Assembly: GCF_014653275.1 (NCBI RefSeq)
Contig: NZ_BNAL01000036.1
Span: 1 to 21,884 of the forward strand
Length of the DNA: 21,884 nt
Reading direction: 5' to 3'
Source of the DNA: Deinococcus piscis
Lineage (GTDB): Bacteria > Deinococcota > Deinococci > Deinococcales > Deinococcaceae
Each line of letters opens with the position of its first letter. Positions within the stretch are counted from its first letter, which is position 1. Shown piece by piece: positions 1 through 7,932 of the stretch. The notes beneath the pieces were generated by a model. The model was not told where the DNA came from. It worked only from the letters and a program-made list of their open reading frames with translations, and searched no databases. Both the position numbers and the translations under genes were made by a program.

Positions 1-235
1 GCTCTTTTTATGTCTATAGAATCTGGCGTCTCAGACAGTGTTACCGGAGTTTTGAGGGGTAGTCAGGCCTGGCCCATTCCCGTTCTGAAGCATGGTCGGA
101 GAGCGGTCAGTCTGGTGCGGCACGGTGCTCAGCATCTCGTGGATGCCCTCCGGTGGAAACCCCAACAGTTCATGGCGGTCCTGGAGGTGTTCATCCAGGC
201 TTTTTGCCCGCCAGGAGCGGCTGAAAGTGAAGTTG
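1..235. other. Sequence beyond the broken end of the restriction-modification gene
   Basis: This stretch lies downstream (minus sense) of the stop that ends the methyltransferase ORF. The adjacent minus frame stays open from about 243 down to a TGA at 31-33. It encodes roughly 70 residues, including SRSWRAKSLDEHLQDRHELL and ending NSGNTV. I do not recognise this peptide. It does not look like the aromatic, target-recognition-type ending expected of the methyltransferase family. It could be a frameshifted tail, or a relic of an inserted element such as a transposase C-terminus. No terminator or RNA gene was seen here. Confidence 0.3.
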
Positions 236-2764
236 TCACCTACTGAGGAACGGGACACCCTCTCCGGCTTTGTCTGCCGTATCTCGCGTGATGAAGAAAG
301 CATTCTCTGGATTTCTGTGCTCAAGAAGCTGAGGGCTTGGCTCACTGAAAAGGGGCCGAATGTTAGCCAGATAAGCGTGACGCACGTCAAATGGCTTGAA
401 CGGGTAGCGGACGATATTTTCAGCGCTGAAAGTGTGTTCAGCAAGCAACTTTCTGCGTGCATCCGAACCGACGATTCTGTTACCCGTCATCATCAGTTTG
501 GGGTGCAAGCTGTCTACAGTTGCGTCGTCAATTTCAGGATTGAAATAGCTGCCTACGCGATGAGCCAAAGCGGATTCATCCATGTCAATCAACGCCAAGC
601 CGCGCCGCTCGATAGGGCCATTAAACGGCGGCACTTCAGCCAAATCCACAACCTTCACCCACTGCCCGTACTCGCCACTTTCGGCTATCGGCTTCAGGCT
701 GTAGCGGTTCTCGGCGGTGGGATGCGCCTGCTCGTAGGCGGGGCCGCCCGCGCTCAGGCTTTGGCGCAGCGCCTCGGCCTTGCCCGCGCCCCAGAATTCG
801 CGGTAGCTCACGCGCTGCTCTACGCCTTCGCCCACCTTGACCATCAGCGAAATGGCCGTGCCTGTGCGGATGCCTGCGCGGTTGAGCGGCGTGGAAAAGA
901 TGCTGGGGTCGGGCAGACCGTCGGGGGTGCGCTTGCCCGTTTCGCGGCTGTCGCCGTTCAGGTTGTCTATGCTCAGGCGGTCAAACTGTCCCAGCAGCTT
1001 GCGCCGCATGACCACGAAACTGGGGTCGGACAGGTACGAGTACGGGCTGATAAAGCAGACGATGCCACGCCCCGTCTGGCCGATTTTGCGCTCGGCTACG
1101 CGGAAAAAGCGGACGTACAGGTCGTCCAGATTGAACTTTTTGATGCCCCATTCTCTCACCAGACCTTGCTTGTACTCGTCTATCAGGCCGCCTTCTTCGT
1201 CCTGACTGGTGCCGACAAAGGCGCTGTAGGGCGGGTTGCCCAGAATGACCAGAATGGGCTGGTTCTGCTTGACGTGCTGCGCGGCGTCCTGCTCGGCTTG
1301 CAGTTCGGGCATATCCAGACGCGGCGGGGCACTGTGCCAGTTGGTCAGGGCGTTGGTGAGGTAAATGGCGGCGCGTTCCTGGCCTTCCAGCGCGGCCCCG
1401 CTGCGGGCGAGGCGCTGACCCATCCGCATGTGGGCAATCACATAGGGCGCGGGCATGATTTCAAACCCAAAGAGGCGCTGAGTGGCGGCCTTTTTCAGTT
1501 CTTCGGCGCTGGCATCGTCCCAGTCGGGCTGCGCCCTGAGCGTGCGCTCGATGCGGCCCAGCACGGCGGTGAGGTAACTGCCCGTGCCTGTCGCGGGGTC
1601 GAGGACGTACACGCTGGGGTCGGCCAGGCCGAGGCCGAGGCCCAAATCTTCCCGCAGCGACTGGTCTACCCGCTCGACCATGTACTCCACCACGTCAGCG
1701 GGGGTGTACCACACACCGAATTGCTTGCGGAGTTCGGGGTCGTAAGCCGCCAGAAACGGCTCGTAAAAGTACTGCACCGCGTCGCCCTGAAAGCGGCTGC
1801 TGAAGGCTCCCAGGTTGACCCGTTCCAGCGTGGCGGCAGTGCGGTCGAGCAGGTCGGTGAGGTTCAGGCTGCGCTGGGCGCTGGGGTTGGCGAGTTGCGA
1901 AAAGAGGCCCTGCATGACGGGCAGGTGCAATTCCCACGCGGCCATGCGCCAGTTGAAGGGCTGCGCGGGGGTTTTTTCGGTGTGCAGCAGCCAGCCGCTG
2001 AACAGGCCGTACCACAATGTTTGCACCAGCGTGGCGCGGAAAAAGCGCTCGCCCTGTTCGCCTTCAAAGCTGAGGTCGAGGGCTTCGCTGAGGGCTTTTC
2101 TGAGCGGGGCCAGTTCGGAAAGCGGCGCACGCTCCAGCCGGTGCTTGGCTTCGCGGGCGTAACTGGCGAGAAACCACGCCACGCCTTCGGGGGTGGTCAG
2201 CGGCGCGTTGGTCAGCAGGGCGCGGGTCAGGAATTCGGCCAGCGGCGCGGCGAGGGCGGCCCGCCCGGATTCGCTACTCAGCAGGGCGCGAAAAGCGTCG
2301 GCGCTGGGAGCGAGTTCCAGACTTTCCAGCGGCCCCACGTGACCCTTTTTGTAGAGGGCAAAGCCGCGCAGGTTGGTGACCAGCACCAGCCCGTACAGGT
2401 CGAGGTACTTGGCGACCTGTTTGCCCGTGCCGATGTCGGCCACCGCTTCGGCGGGCGACTTGACCTCCAGCGCCCCACGGCTGGGGAGCTGACCTTTGAG
2501 CGCCTCCGCATCCTCGCCGCGCTGCAACTGTGAAGCATCGAAAAAACCCCCGTCGGGAATCCCCGCGCCCAGGTTGGCGAGGTGGTTGACGGCATGGACG
2601 CGGGGTTTGAGGCTGGCCCCCACCGCGCTGAGCAGGCCAAACAGCGCGGGGTAATAACTGGTTTCCGCCACGCCCGCGCCGGTGGCCTGCACCGCCCGCA
2701 CTTCGGCAAAGTAGGCAAGGACGGCGCTCTCGGCAGTTTGGTGCTTGGATTTGGCAGCAGGCAT
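236..2764 (-). CDS. Single-chain restriction-modification protein (nuclease + N6-adenine methyltransferase), probably C-terminally truncated
   Basis: The 842-residue product combines a nuclease-like N-terminus with an adenine-N6 methyltransferase. The N-terminal domain shows IPD at 69-71 and EVK at 100-102, matching the PD-(D/E)XK metal-binding pattern. A helical linker runs from about 150 to 340, with FGVWYTPADVVEYMV at 349-363 just before the methyltransferase. SAM motif I is DPATGTGSYL (389-398) and catalytic motif IV is NPPY (510-513). There is no helicase domain, so it resembles the type IIG / ISP-like single-polypeptide group rather than helicase-bearing type I or ISP enzymes. Relatives usually continue some 150-250 residues past FDVRHAYL and FFITRDTADKAGEG. 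Here the frame stops shortly after GEGVPFLSR, so target recognition is probably incomplete. The start is ATG at 2764, with TAGATT and a 6-base gap upstream. It lies 36 bases behind uvsE on the same strand. No partner methylase or specificity gene is visible. Confidence 0.75.
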   Translation of the reverse strand: MPAAKSKHQTAESAVLAYFAEVRAVQATGAGVAETSYYPALFGLLSAVGASLKPRVHAVNHLANLGAGIPDGGFFDASQLQRGEDAEALKGQLPSRGALEVKSPAEAVADIGTGKQVAKYLDLYGLVLVTNLRGFALYKKGHVGPLESLELAPSADAFRALLSSESGRAALAAPLAEFLTRALLTNAPLTTPEGVAWFLASYAREAKHRLERAPLSELAPLRKALSEALDLSFEGEQGERFFRATLVQTLWYGLFSGWLLHTEKTPAQPFNWRMAAWELHLPVMQGLFSQLANPSAQRSLNLTDLLDRTAATLERVNLGAFSSRFQGDAVQYFYEPFLAAYDPELRKQFGVWYTPADVVEYMVERVDQSLREDLGLGLGLADPSVYVLDPATGTGSYLTAVLGRIERTLRAQPDWDDASAEELKKAATQRLFGFEIMPAPYVIAHMRMGQRLARSGAALEGQERAAIYLTNALTNWHSAPPRLDMPELQAEQDAAQHVKQNQPILVILGNPPYSAFVGTSQDEEGGLIDEYKQGLVREWGIKKFNLDDLYVRFFRVAERKIGQTGRGIVCFISPYSYLSDPSFVVMRRKLLGQFDRLSIDNLNGDSRETGKRTPDGLPDPSIFSTPLNRAGIRTGTAISLMVKVGEGVEQRVSYREFWGAGKAEALRQSLSAGGPAYEQAHPTAENRYSLKPIAESGEYGQWVKVVDLAEVPPFNGPIERRGLALIDMDESALAHRVGSYFNPEIDDATVDSLHPKLMMTGNRIVGSDARRKLLAEHTFSAENIVRYPFKPFDVRHAYLANIRPLFSEPSPQLLEHRNPENAFFITRDTADKAGEGVPFLSR

Positions 2765-2770
2765 AACCCC

Positions 2771-2776
2771 AATCTA
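2771..2776 (-). promoter_or_regulatory. Leaderless-type -10 (TAGATT) for the restriction-modification gene
   Basis: TAGATT on the minus strand lies exactly 6 bases before the ATG at 2764, so transcription would begin at or next to the start codon. No Shine-Dalgarno sequence and no convincing -35 are seen. Confidence 0.5.
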
Positions 2777-2800
2777 GAGGGTTGCACCTGGGCAGCAGCG

Positions 2801-3724
2801 TCAGTTCGTCATCCCCTCCCCATTCATCAGCGCCGCCACCGCTTCTTCTTTCCCCTTCGCCTCCACCTCTATCCAGGGCACGTCGGCGTAGCTGCTGGGC
2901 ACGTCGGCAATCAGCCACGAATGGCGGCGGTCATGCGGGCCGTCTATGCCGTTGCTCAGGTGGACCAGTTGCCACTCCGGCGGCTGCCAGGTGGCGCGGG
3001 CACGCAAGACCCATTCCCGCAGGCTGGGATGCTCGTAGTCCGGCAGGCGCTCATGCACCACCTGATGGTGGGCGTCGAACACGAACGGCGTACTGGTGGC
3101 CTCGCACACGGGGAGTAGGTCGGCAGCCCCGTAAGCCCGCTCGTCATTCTCCAGGCCCAGGCGCAGGCGGATAGCATCGGGCAGGTCGGGAATCAGGGCC
3201 GCCAGCTCGGCCCCGCGCCCGCCCTTGCCGCCGTGCAGCAGCAACAGGTTCCAGGGACTGCGCTCCAGGCCCAGCGCGTCCATCACGCGGGCGTGGACGC
3301 TCAGGGCGTACAGGCTGCTTTCACGCACTTCGGCCCGCTCACTGTTCAGCACGATGAACTGCTCCGGGTGCATCAGCGTGCGGATGCCCACCGCCGCAAA
3401 CGCCGCGCCCGCTTCACGCAGCTGCGGGGCCAGTTCGGCAAACACTTCGCCGGAAATCTGGTCCTCCGTGCCCCCATGACGCAGGTCCAGCATGGGAAAA
3501 AGGCTGCTGCTCAACCGGTACAGCCGAATGCCCCGCGCTGCGCAGAACTGGGCGGCCTCACGCAGCTTGGCGATGTTGCTGCTGTATATGTCCCGCAGTT
3601 TGCCCCGCTTCTCCGCGTCATTCAGGGCCAGGTAGCGGGTGCGGGTCACGGTGCGGAAGCGCACCTCAGGGCCAGCGGTCAGGCACACCAGGCCATAAGC
3701 GGGAGTGGGCGGGTCAGGGTTCAC
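2801..3724 (-). CDS. uvsE: UV damage endonuclease UvsE (UVDE)
   Basis: The 307-residue product matches the UVDE family in length and motif order. These TIM-barrel, metal-dependent enzymes nick DNA 5' to UV photoproducts and abasic sites and start an excision repair route separate from UvrABC. Recognisable blocks are YGLVCLT (10-16), [10 protein letters not shown] (48-57), [11 protein letters not shown] (68-78), HPEQF (119-123), LLHGG (162-166), LENDE (191-195), FDAHH (216-220), VHLSNG (254-259), HDRRHSW (264-270) and [10 protein letters not shown] (286-295). These carry the His and Glu residues expected as metal ligands. The start is GTG at 3724, where the family similarity begins; TAAGGT and a 6-base gap precede it. 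It is followed 36 bases later by the restriction-modification gene on the same strand and diverges from the mrp operon. No radiation/desiccation-response palindrome was found upstream. Confidence 0.92.
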   Translation of the reverse strand: MNPDPPTPAYGLVCLTAGPEVRFRTVTRTRYLALNDAEKRGKLRDIYSSNIAKLREAAQFCAARGIRLYRLSSSLFPMLDLRHGGTEDQISGEVFAELAPQLREAGAAFAAVGIRTLMHPEQFIVLNSERAEVRESSLYALSVHARVMDALGLERSPWNLLLLHGGKGGRGAELAALIPDLPDAIRLRLGLENDERAYGAADLLPVCEATSTPFVFDAHHQVVHERLPDYEHPSLREWVLRARATWQPPEWQLVHLSNGIDGPHDRRHSWLIADVPSSYADVPWIEVEAKGKEEAVAALMNGEGMTN

Positions 3725-3730
3725 GCCCCC

Positions 3731-3736
3731 ACCTTA
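3731..3736 (-). promoter_or_regulatory. Leaderless-type -10 (TAAGGT) for uvsE
   Basis: Minus-strand TAAGGT is followed by GGGGGC and then the GTG start at 3724. The 6-base gap puts transcription initiation at the start codon. The G-rich gap could also be read as a weak Shine-Dalgarno. Confidence 0.5.
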
Positions 3737-3803
3737 GCGGGTTGCCGTCCCACACGCCCCGCCTGCGTAAATGCCCTACGGATGAAGGGCAGCGGGACAC
3801 GCT

Positions 3804-3812
3804 TGGTACACT
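3804..3812 (+). promoter_or_regulatory. Possible extended -10 promoter (TGGTACACT) ahead of the mrp leader
   Basis: TG-N-TACACT fits an extended -10 element, and no good -35 is visible at 16-18 bases. If used, it would start an RNA near 3819 that contains the three hairpins and reads into the mrp operon. Confidence 0.3.
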
Positions 3813-4101
3813 GAAATTCGGTTGGGGCTGGCCCGCATAGGCCAGTGCCCGAGGCACGGCGGCGTCCATGTGGACCGCAGCTGGGCACTGCGGGGGGGCA
3901 GTGCAGGGCGCGCTCATTCCCCCTGTGGTCAGCTCGCTGCCCTGTGCAGACGGCCACAAGTGAAGCGCACAAAACCGTGCTCGCGCCCGGACTGCTTTAG
4001 TATCGGTGCAGCGAAATATTTGCATATGGAAGCTGGAAGCGACTTCTGTGGAGCTGATGGCACATCACCCGGCTTTCAGAATTTCAACTGTTCGACCTAT
4101 C

Positions 4102-4108
4102 AGGAGGG
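4102..4108 (+). promoter_or_regulatory. Strong Shine-Dalgarno (AGGAGGG) of the mrp leader ORF
   Basis: AGGAGGG lies two bases before the ATG at 4111; its AGGAG core ends at 4106, four bases from the ATG. It is the strongest ribosome-binding site in the window and marks the 34-codon ORF as translated. Most nearby first genes have no such site. Confidence 0.6.
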
Positions 4109-4110
4109 CC

Positions 4111-4215
4111 ATGACCACATCTGCCATTTCTCATTTGCCGCCGCCCGGTCTCCCCTGCGCTGAGGGGGCCAACTTCACCGGGCATCGCCGCCCCGCCGAG
4201 AGGAGCCGCCCTTGA
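4111..4215 (+). CDS. 34-residue leader ORF coupled to mrpA
   Basis: The short ORF begins MTTSAISHLPPPGLPCAEGA and ends ERSRP. It has a near-consensus SD (4102-4108), and its TGA (4213-4215) overlaps the TTG start of mrpA (4212-4214) as TTGA. The peptide is hydrophilic, Pro- and Arg-rich, with no membrane segment and no family I recognise. Position and overlap suggest that its translation brings ribosomes to the weak TTG start of mrpA. It contains a PPP tract, which can slow ribosomes, so a regulatory leader peptide is possible. There is no run of one amino acid like those in biosynthetic attenuators. A functional peptide of its own cannot be excluded. Confidence 0.5.
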   Translation: MTTSAISHLPPPGLPCAEGANFTGHRRPAERSRP

Positions 4216-6659
4216 TTCTCGCCGTCTTTTTTCCGTTTGTCATGGCGGCCATCGTCGCCTGGGCTGGCCTGCACCTGGGTCGGCGCACAGGTTACCTGGC
4301 CGCGCTGGGGTTCCTCCCCGCACTGCTGCTGGCGCTGCCGCTTTCGGGCATGCCTGCCGCCGCGCCGCTGCGTGAGACCGTCGCCTGGGTGCCGACCCTG
4401 GGCCTGGAGCTGGGCTTCCGGGGTGACGGCTTCTCGCTGCTGTTCGCCACCTTGATTGGCGTCATCGGGACGCTGGCGACGCTGTACTCGGTCAGCTACC
4501 TGTCCAGCAAGGAGCGCTTTGCCCGGTTCTACGCTTATCTGCTGCTGTTCGGCGGCTCCATGCTGGGGCTGGTGCTCAGCGACAACCTGATCGGGCTGTT
4601 CGGCTTCTGGGAAATGACCTCTATCACGTCGTTCCTCCTGATTGGCCTGTGGCACGCCCGCGCCGCTGCCCGTGACGGGGCCATCAAGGCTTTTTTGGTT
4701 TCGGCGCTGGGGGGCCTGGGCCTGCTGGCCGCCGTCGCCATCATCGGCACAGCGGGGGGGAGCTTCAACCTTTCGGAGATTGACCTGGGCGCGCTGCAAG
4801 CCTCGCCGCTGTTCATTCCGGCCATGCTGCTGACCCTGCTGGCGGCTTTTACCAAGTCGGCGCAGCTGCCTTTTCACCTGTGGCTCCCCACCGCGATGGA
4901 AGCGCCCACGCCCGTCAGCGCCTTTTTGCACTCGGCCACCATGGTCAAAGCGGGCGTGTTTCTGGTTGCCAAGTTCGGGCTGCTGTTCGGCGGACATCCC
5001 CTGTGGGCCGCCATTATCGTGCCGGTGGGCCTGGCGACCATGACCTGGGGCAGTTACCTGGCCCTGCGCCAGACCGACCTCAAGGCGCTGCTGGCCTTTT
5101 CGACCATTTCGCAGCTCGGTCTGCTGATGAGCCTGTACGGTCTGGCCGACCCCGAGGGCCGCTTCGGCGGCACCGTCCATCTGCTCAACCACGCCGCTTT
5201 CAAGGCCGCGCTGTTTTTCGTGGTGGGCATCATTGACCACGAAACCGGCACCCGCGAAATCCCGCAGCTGGGCGGGCTGCGGCAGGTCTTCCCGGTCACC
5301 TTCGTGCTGGCGGTGCTGGCCGCACTGAGCATGGCGGGCTTGCCCCCGCTGGGCGGCTTCATCTCCAAGGAGCTCTTCTTTGAGGCGATGATTCATCACG
5401 GGCTGCCGTTCATCCTGGTGGCTGTGGTAGGCAGTGCGCTGACCATCGCCTACACCGCGCGCTTTATGAGCGTGTGGTTCGGAGCACTGCGCCATCCGGG
5501 CAACGAGCGCCCGGAGCGGCCCACCGACGCCATCCTGGCCCCCGTGGCCCTGCTGGTGGGGGCCGCCGCCTTGTTCGGGCTATGGCCACACTCCGCCGAA
5601 GTGCTGGCCGGCACGGCGAGCGCCATGCTTCAGTTCACCGAGTACCACCCGCACCTGTCGCTGTGGCACGGTGTGACCCCGGCGCTGGTCGCCACGCTGG
5701 TCACCTGGGCGATTGCCGCGTTCGTATGGTGGCGGCGTCATGAGTTCGCGCACATTCAGCAGCGCCTAACGCCTTCTTGGAACGCCAACACTGCCTACTA
5801 CGGCTTCAAGGAATGGCTGGACGTGGTGGCAACGGCAGTCATCCTGCGGACCCAGGGGCTGGCGCTGCCCAGCCAGTTGCGCTTCAGCCTGTTTGCCGCT
5901 GGCGTGCTGGTGGCCTATGCGCTGCTGCGTGCCCCACAGCCGCTGGGCCTGGAGTGGGACTTCTCCTTTAGCCTGCTGCTGATTCTGGTCCTGCTGCTGG
6001 CGGGCGGCGTAGGCGTAGTTCTGGCCCGCAACCGCCTGACCGCCGTCATCCTGATGGGTCTGACCGGTTTCGGCACTGCCGCCACTTTTCTGTTTTTCCG
6101 CGCTCCCGACCTGGCCCTCACCCAAATGGTCATCGAGACGGTCACCGTGGTGCTGTTTCTCCTGGCCTTCCGCTACCTGCCGGGCATCCGCTCGCTGCCG
6201 CGCACGCGCCCGCAGTACATCACTGATATTTCGCTGGCCGTTGCCAGTGGCGTCGCTATGTTCGTGTTGGTGCTCGCCAGTCAGCCCAGCCTCAAGGAAT
6301 CCATCGCACCGTATTACCTGGTCAACTCCTACAAGGGCGGGGGCGGCAACAACGTGGTAAACGTGACTCTGGTGGATTTCCGTGGCTTCGATACGCTGGG
6401 TGAGATCACTGTGGTGGGTATGGTGGCGCTGGCGGTCCTGGGACTGGTGCGCTTGGGCAAACCCGGTCAGCAACGCACTGAGCTGGACACGTCGGACCCC
6501 ACAGCCAACATGTCGCTGATTCCCACCCGACAAGAACGCCAGGAACTACGGCAACAGCTGATTGAACAGGGCGTCCTCCCCACCAGCGCTCAGCCACGCA
6601 CCTCAGTTCGCCGCCGCTCTGCCGGGCGCAAGCAGGCCAGAGACGGGAGAAAGCCATGA
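4212..6659 (+). CDS. mrpA: Mrp Na+/H+ antiporter subunit A
   Basis: The 815-residue product is the large subunit of the CPA3 Mrp antiporter. It combines a NuoL/ND5-like proton-channel domain of about 14 helices with a C-terminal MbhD/MbhE (NuoJ-like) part. The channel motifs are FGFWEMTSITSFLLIG (130-145, Glu134), AFTKSAQLPFHLWLP (212-226, Lys215), AFLHSATMVKAG (237-248, His240, Lys246) and MAGLPPLGGFISKELF. The C-terminal part shows LARNRLTAVILMGLTG, FRAPDLALTQMVIETVTVV and FRGFDTLGEITVVG. A basic hydrophilic tail of about 65 residues follows. The start is TTG at 4212, chosen because GAGAGGAG at 4199-4206 is well spaced and the first helix begins at once; an ATG at 4242 would cut into that helix. 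The start overlaps the leader ORF stop (TTGA), and the stop overlaps the mrpB start (ATGA). Confidence 0.93.
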   Translation: MILAVFFPFVMAAIVAWAGLHLGRRTGYLAALGFLPALLLALPLSGMPAAAPLRETVAWVPTLGLELGFRGDGFSLLFATLIGVIGTLATLYSVSYLSSKERFARFYAYLLLFGGSMLGLVLSDNLIGLFGFWEMTSITSFLLIGLWHARAAARDGAIKAFLVSALGGLGLLAAVAIIGTAGGSFNLSEIDLGALQASPLFIPAMLLTLLAAFTKSAQLPFHLWLPTAMEAPTPVSAFLHSATMVKAGVFLVAKFGLLFGGHPLWAAIIVPVGLATMTWGSYLALRQTDLKALLAFSTISQLGLLMSLYGLADPEGRFGGTVHLLNHAAFKAALFFVVGIIDHETGTREIPQLGGLRQVFPVTFVLAVLAALSMAGLPPLGGFISKELFFEAMIHHGLPFILVAVVGSALTIAYTARFMSVWFGALRHPGNERPERPTDAILAPVALLVGAAALFGLWPHSAEVLAGTASAMLQFTEYHPHLSLWHGVTPALVATLVTWAIAAFVWWRRHEFAHIQQRLTPSWNANTAYYGFKEWLDVVATAVILRTQGLALPSQLRFSLFAAGVLVAYALLRAPQPLGLEWDFSFSLLLILVLLLAGGVGVVLARNRLTAVILMGLTGFGTAATFLFFRAPDLALTQMVIETVTVVLFLLAFRYLPGIRSLPRTRPQYITDISLAVASGVAMFVLVLASQPSLKESIAPYYLVNSYKGGGGNNVVNVTLVDFRGFDTLGEITVVGMVALAVLGLVRLGKPGQQRTELDTSDPTANMSLIPTRQERQELRQQLIEQGVLPTSAQPRTSVRRRSAGRKQARDGRKP

Positions 6660-7393
6660 GTCCCAAAAGAATCGCTGCGCGCATCCACCACGCCCGCAAG
6701 GCCAGCCGCGCCGCTCGCCCCAAGGTCCGCACGCCCAAGGCCCAGGAGCAATATCAGCGTGCAGTCTCCCAAAGACAGCTGGCAACGCCCAAAGAGCGGG
6801 CCATGCGCCGGGCGGCCCACTTTCTGGCCGAGAATGCCGAGGACCATGAGCAGCAGCGCACAGATGCCACCACGCCCTGGACCGCCCAGACGGTTGATTT
6901 GGAGCCGGTTGACGGCAACTGGGAACTGCGCCCGGAGCACGAGGACCTGCGCGAATCCCTGAGCAACGACCCCATCGTCAATACCGTGACGCTGCCTGCC
7001 TTCGCCCTGATTCTGTTGATGACCCTACTCATGTTCTGGCGTGGCCACCAGTTGCCCGGCGGGGGATTTGTCGGCGGTGCGCTGACCGTCTGCGCGCTGC
7101 TGCTGTACCGAATTTCGGCTCACAGCAGCGCCCTGAACATCAACTTTACCCGTCTGATTCCAATAGGCCTGAGCATCGCCTTTATGACTGGTCTGGTGCC
7201 CTATCTGCTGAACAAGGGGTTTCTCAAGAGCGATTACGGTTACCTGACCACCTTCATCACGGGCGAATTTGAGTGGGCCAGCGCCATGCTGTTCGATCTA
7301 GGCGTATTTCTGTCTGTGCTGGGCGGAGCCATGACCATCACCGAAAGCCTGATTGATATCGCCCCTGGCGAGCTCACGGAGGATGACCGCTGA
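6656..7393 (+). CDS. mrpB: Mrp Na+/H+ antiporter subunit B with long basic N-terminal extension
   Basis: The MnhB core occupies about residues 104-245, with four predicted helices and the motif FWRGHQLPGGGFVGGAL, typical of the family. Most MrpB proteins are only about 140 residues. Here about 100 extra residues come first: a strongly basic start (SPKRIAARIHHARKASRAAR) turning into an acidic stretch (WELRPEHEDLRESLSNDP). The ATG at 6656 overlaps the mrpA stop by four bases, with GGGAGAAAG as ribosome-binding site, so the extension starts at the expected operon junction and is not an artefact of start choice. No in-frame start with a better SD lies near the core. The extension should be cytoplasmic if it stays unthreaded; its role is unknown. 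Confidence 0.9.
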   Translation: MSPKRIAARIHHARKASRAARPKVRTPKAQEQYQRAVSQRQLATPKERAMRRAAHFLAENAEDHEQQRTDATTPWTAQTVDLEPVDGNWELRPEHEDLRESLSNDPIVNTVTLPAFALILLMTLLMFWRGHQLPGGGFVGGALTVCALLLYRISAHSSALNINFTRLIPIGLSIAFMTGLVPYLLNKGFLKSDYGYLTTFITGEFEWASAMLFDLGVFLSVLGGAMTITESLIDIAPGELTEDDR

Positions 7394-7932
7394 TGGAGAC
7401 CATTTTTGCTTTTGTGATTGCCATTTTGGTGGGCGTCGGAGTCTTTATGCTACTGTCGCGCGTCATTGTGCGCGTGGTGATCGGCCTGTCGTTTATCTCG
7501 TATGGGGTCAATCTCGCCATCCTGACCGCCGGTGGGCTGCGGCAGGATTCACCGCCGCTGCTGAGTGAGCCAGCACCATACGTGGACCCCTTGCCTCAGG
7601 CCCTCATTCTGACAGCTATTGTGATTGGCTTTGCCACCACCGCCCTGCTGCTGACCGTGGCCATCCGCGCCTACCAGGTGGCTGGACACGACGACGTGGC
7701 GGCGTTTGGCGACAACCTGGCTGATGACCCCAGCAACCCCGACGGCAATCAGGCAGATTCCAGCCACCCCAGCCCCGATATCCCCGATACCGAAGCCTTT
7801 GAACCGGCTCCTGGGTCCAATGAAATGCTGCTGCTGCGTGCCCGGAGCGAGCTGCGCCGCACCTTCCAGGACACCCCGCTGGGCACAGCGCAGGACCAGA
7901 CCGACAACCAAGTCCAGAAGGAGAACCTATGA
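7393..7932 (+). CDS. mrpC: Mrp Na+/H+ antiporter subunit C with acidic C-terminal tail
   Basis: Residues 1-112 form the NuoK-like MrpC core of three helices, with GLSFISYGVNLAIL and DPLPQALILTAIVIGFATTA. In the complex this subunit sits beside MrpA and MrpD. The product has 179 residues against about 110-115 usually. The extra 65 or so are rich in Asp, Pro and Ser (DDPSNPDGNQADSSHPSP), then more helical and charged (LLLRARSELRRTFQD). The ATG at 7393 shares one base with the mrpB TGA (TGATG) and is preceded by GGAGG. Its stop overlaps the mrpD ATG. Confidence 0.92.
   Translation: METIFAFVIAILVGVGVFMLLSRVIVRVVIGLSFISYGVNLAILTAGGLRQDSPPLLSEPAPYVDPLPQALILTAIVIGFATTALLLTVAIRAYQVAGHDDVAAFGDNLADDPSNPDGNQADSSHPSPDIPDTEAFEPAPGSNEMLLLRARSELRRTFQDTPLGTAQDQTDNQVQKENL

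Larger units (their letters stand above)
3725..4110. other. Intergenic region uvsE/mrp with a probable structured 5' leader
   Basis: This 386-base gap holds no convincing gene. Three inverted repeats lie in a row: GTGCC/GGCAC (3845-3849 with 3853-3857), GTCCA/TGGAC (3864-3868 with 3871-3875) and GCACTGC/GCAGTGC (3885-3891 with 3898-3904, six-G loop). A possible extended -10 is upstream at 3804-3812. A second -10-like TAGTAT sits at 3998-4003. The last 100 bases are richer in A+T and lead to the strong SD at 4102-4108. The simplest reading is a promoter region plus a 100- to 290-base 5' untranslated leader for the mrp operon. Confidence 0.4.

Noticed and set aside
92..2533. 813-codon plus-strand open frame over the restriction-modification gene
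   Set aside because: It is antisense to a gene with clear nuclease and methyltransferase motifs, and its product has no recognisable domains. Few stops are expected opposite G+C-rich coding DNA.
3725..3830. Radiation/desiccation response motif upstream of uvsE
   Set aside because: No match to the known 17-bp palindrome of the TTATGTCATTGACATAA type was found there or elsewhere in the window.
3822..4163. 113-codon plus-strand ORF across the uvsE/mrp gap
   Set aside because: It has no SD or -10 spacing, runs through the hairpins and uses a different frame from the SD-led 34-codon ORF.
4131..5495. 454-codon minus-strand open frame inside mrpA
   Set aside because: The product is a Gln/Gly/Arg/His-rich shadow of the membrane-protein codons, with no motif or start signal.
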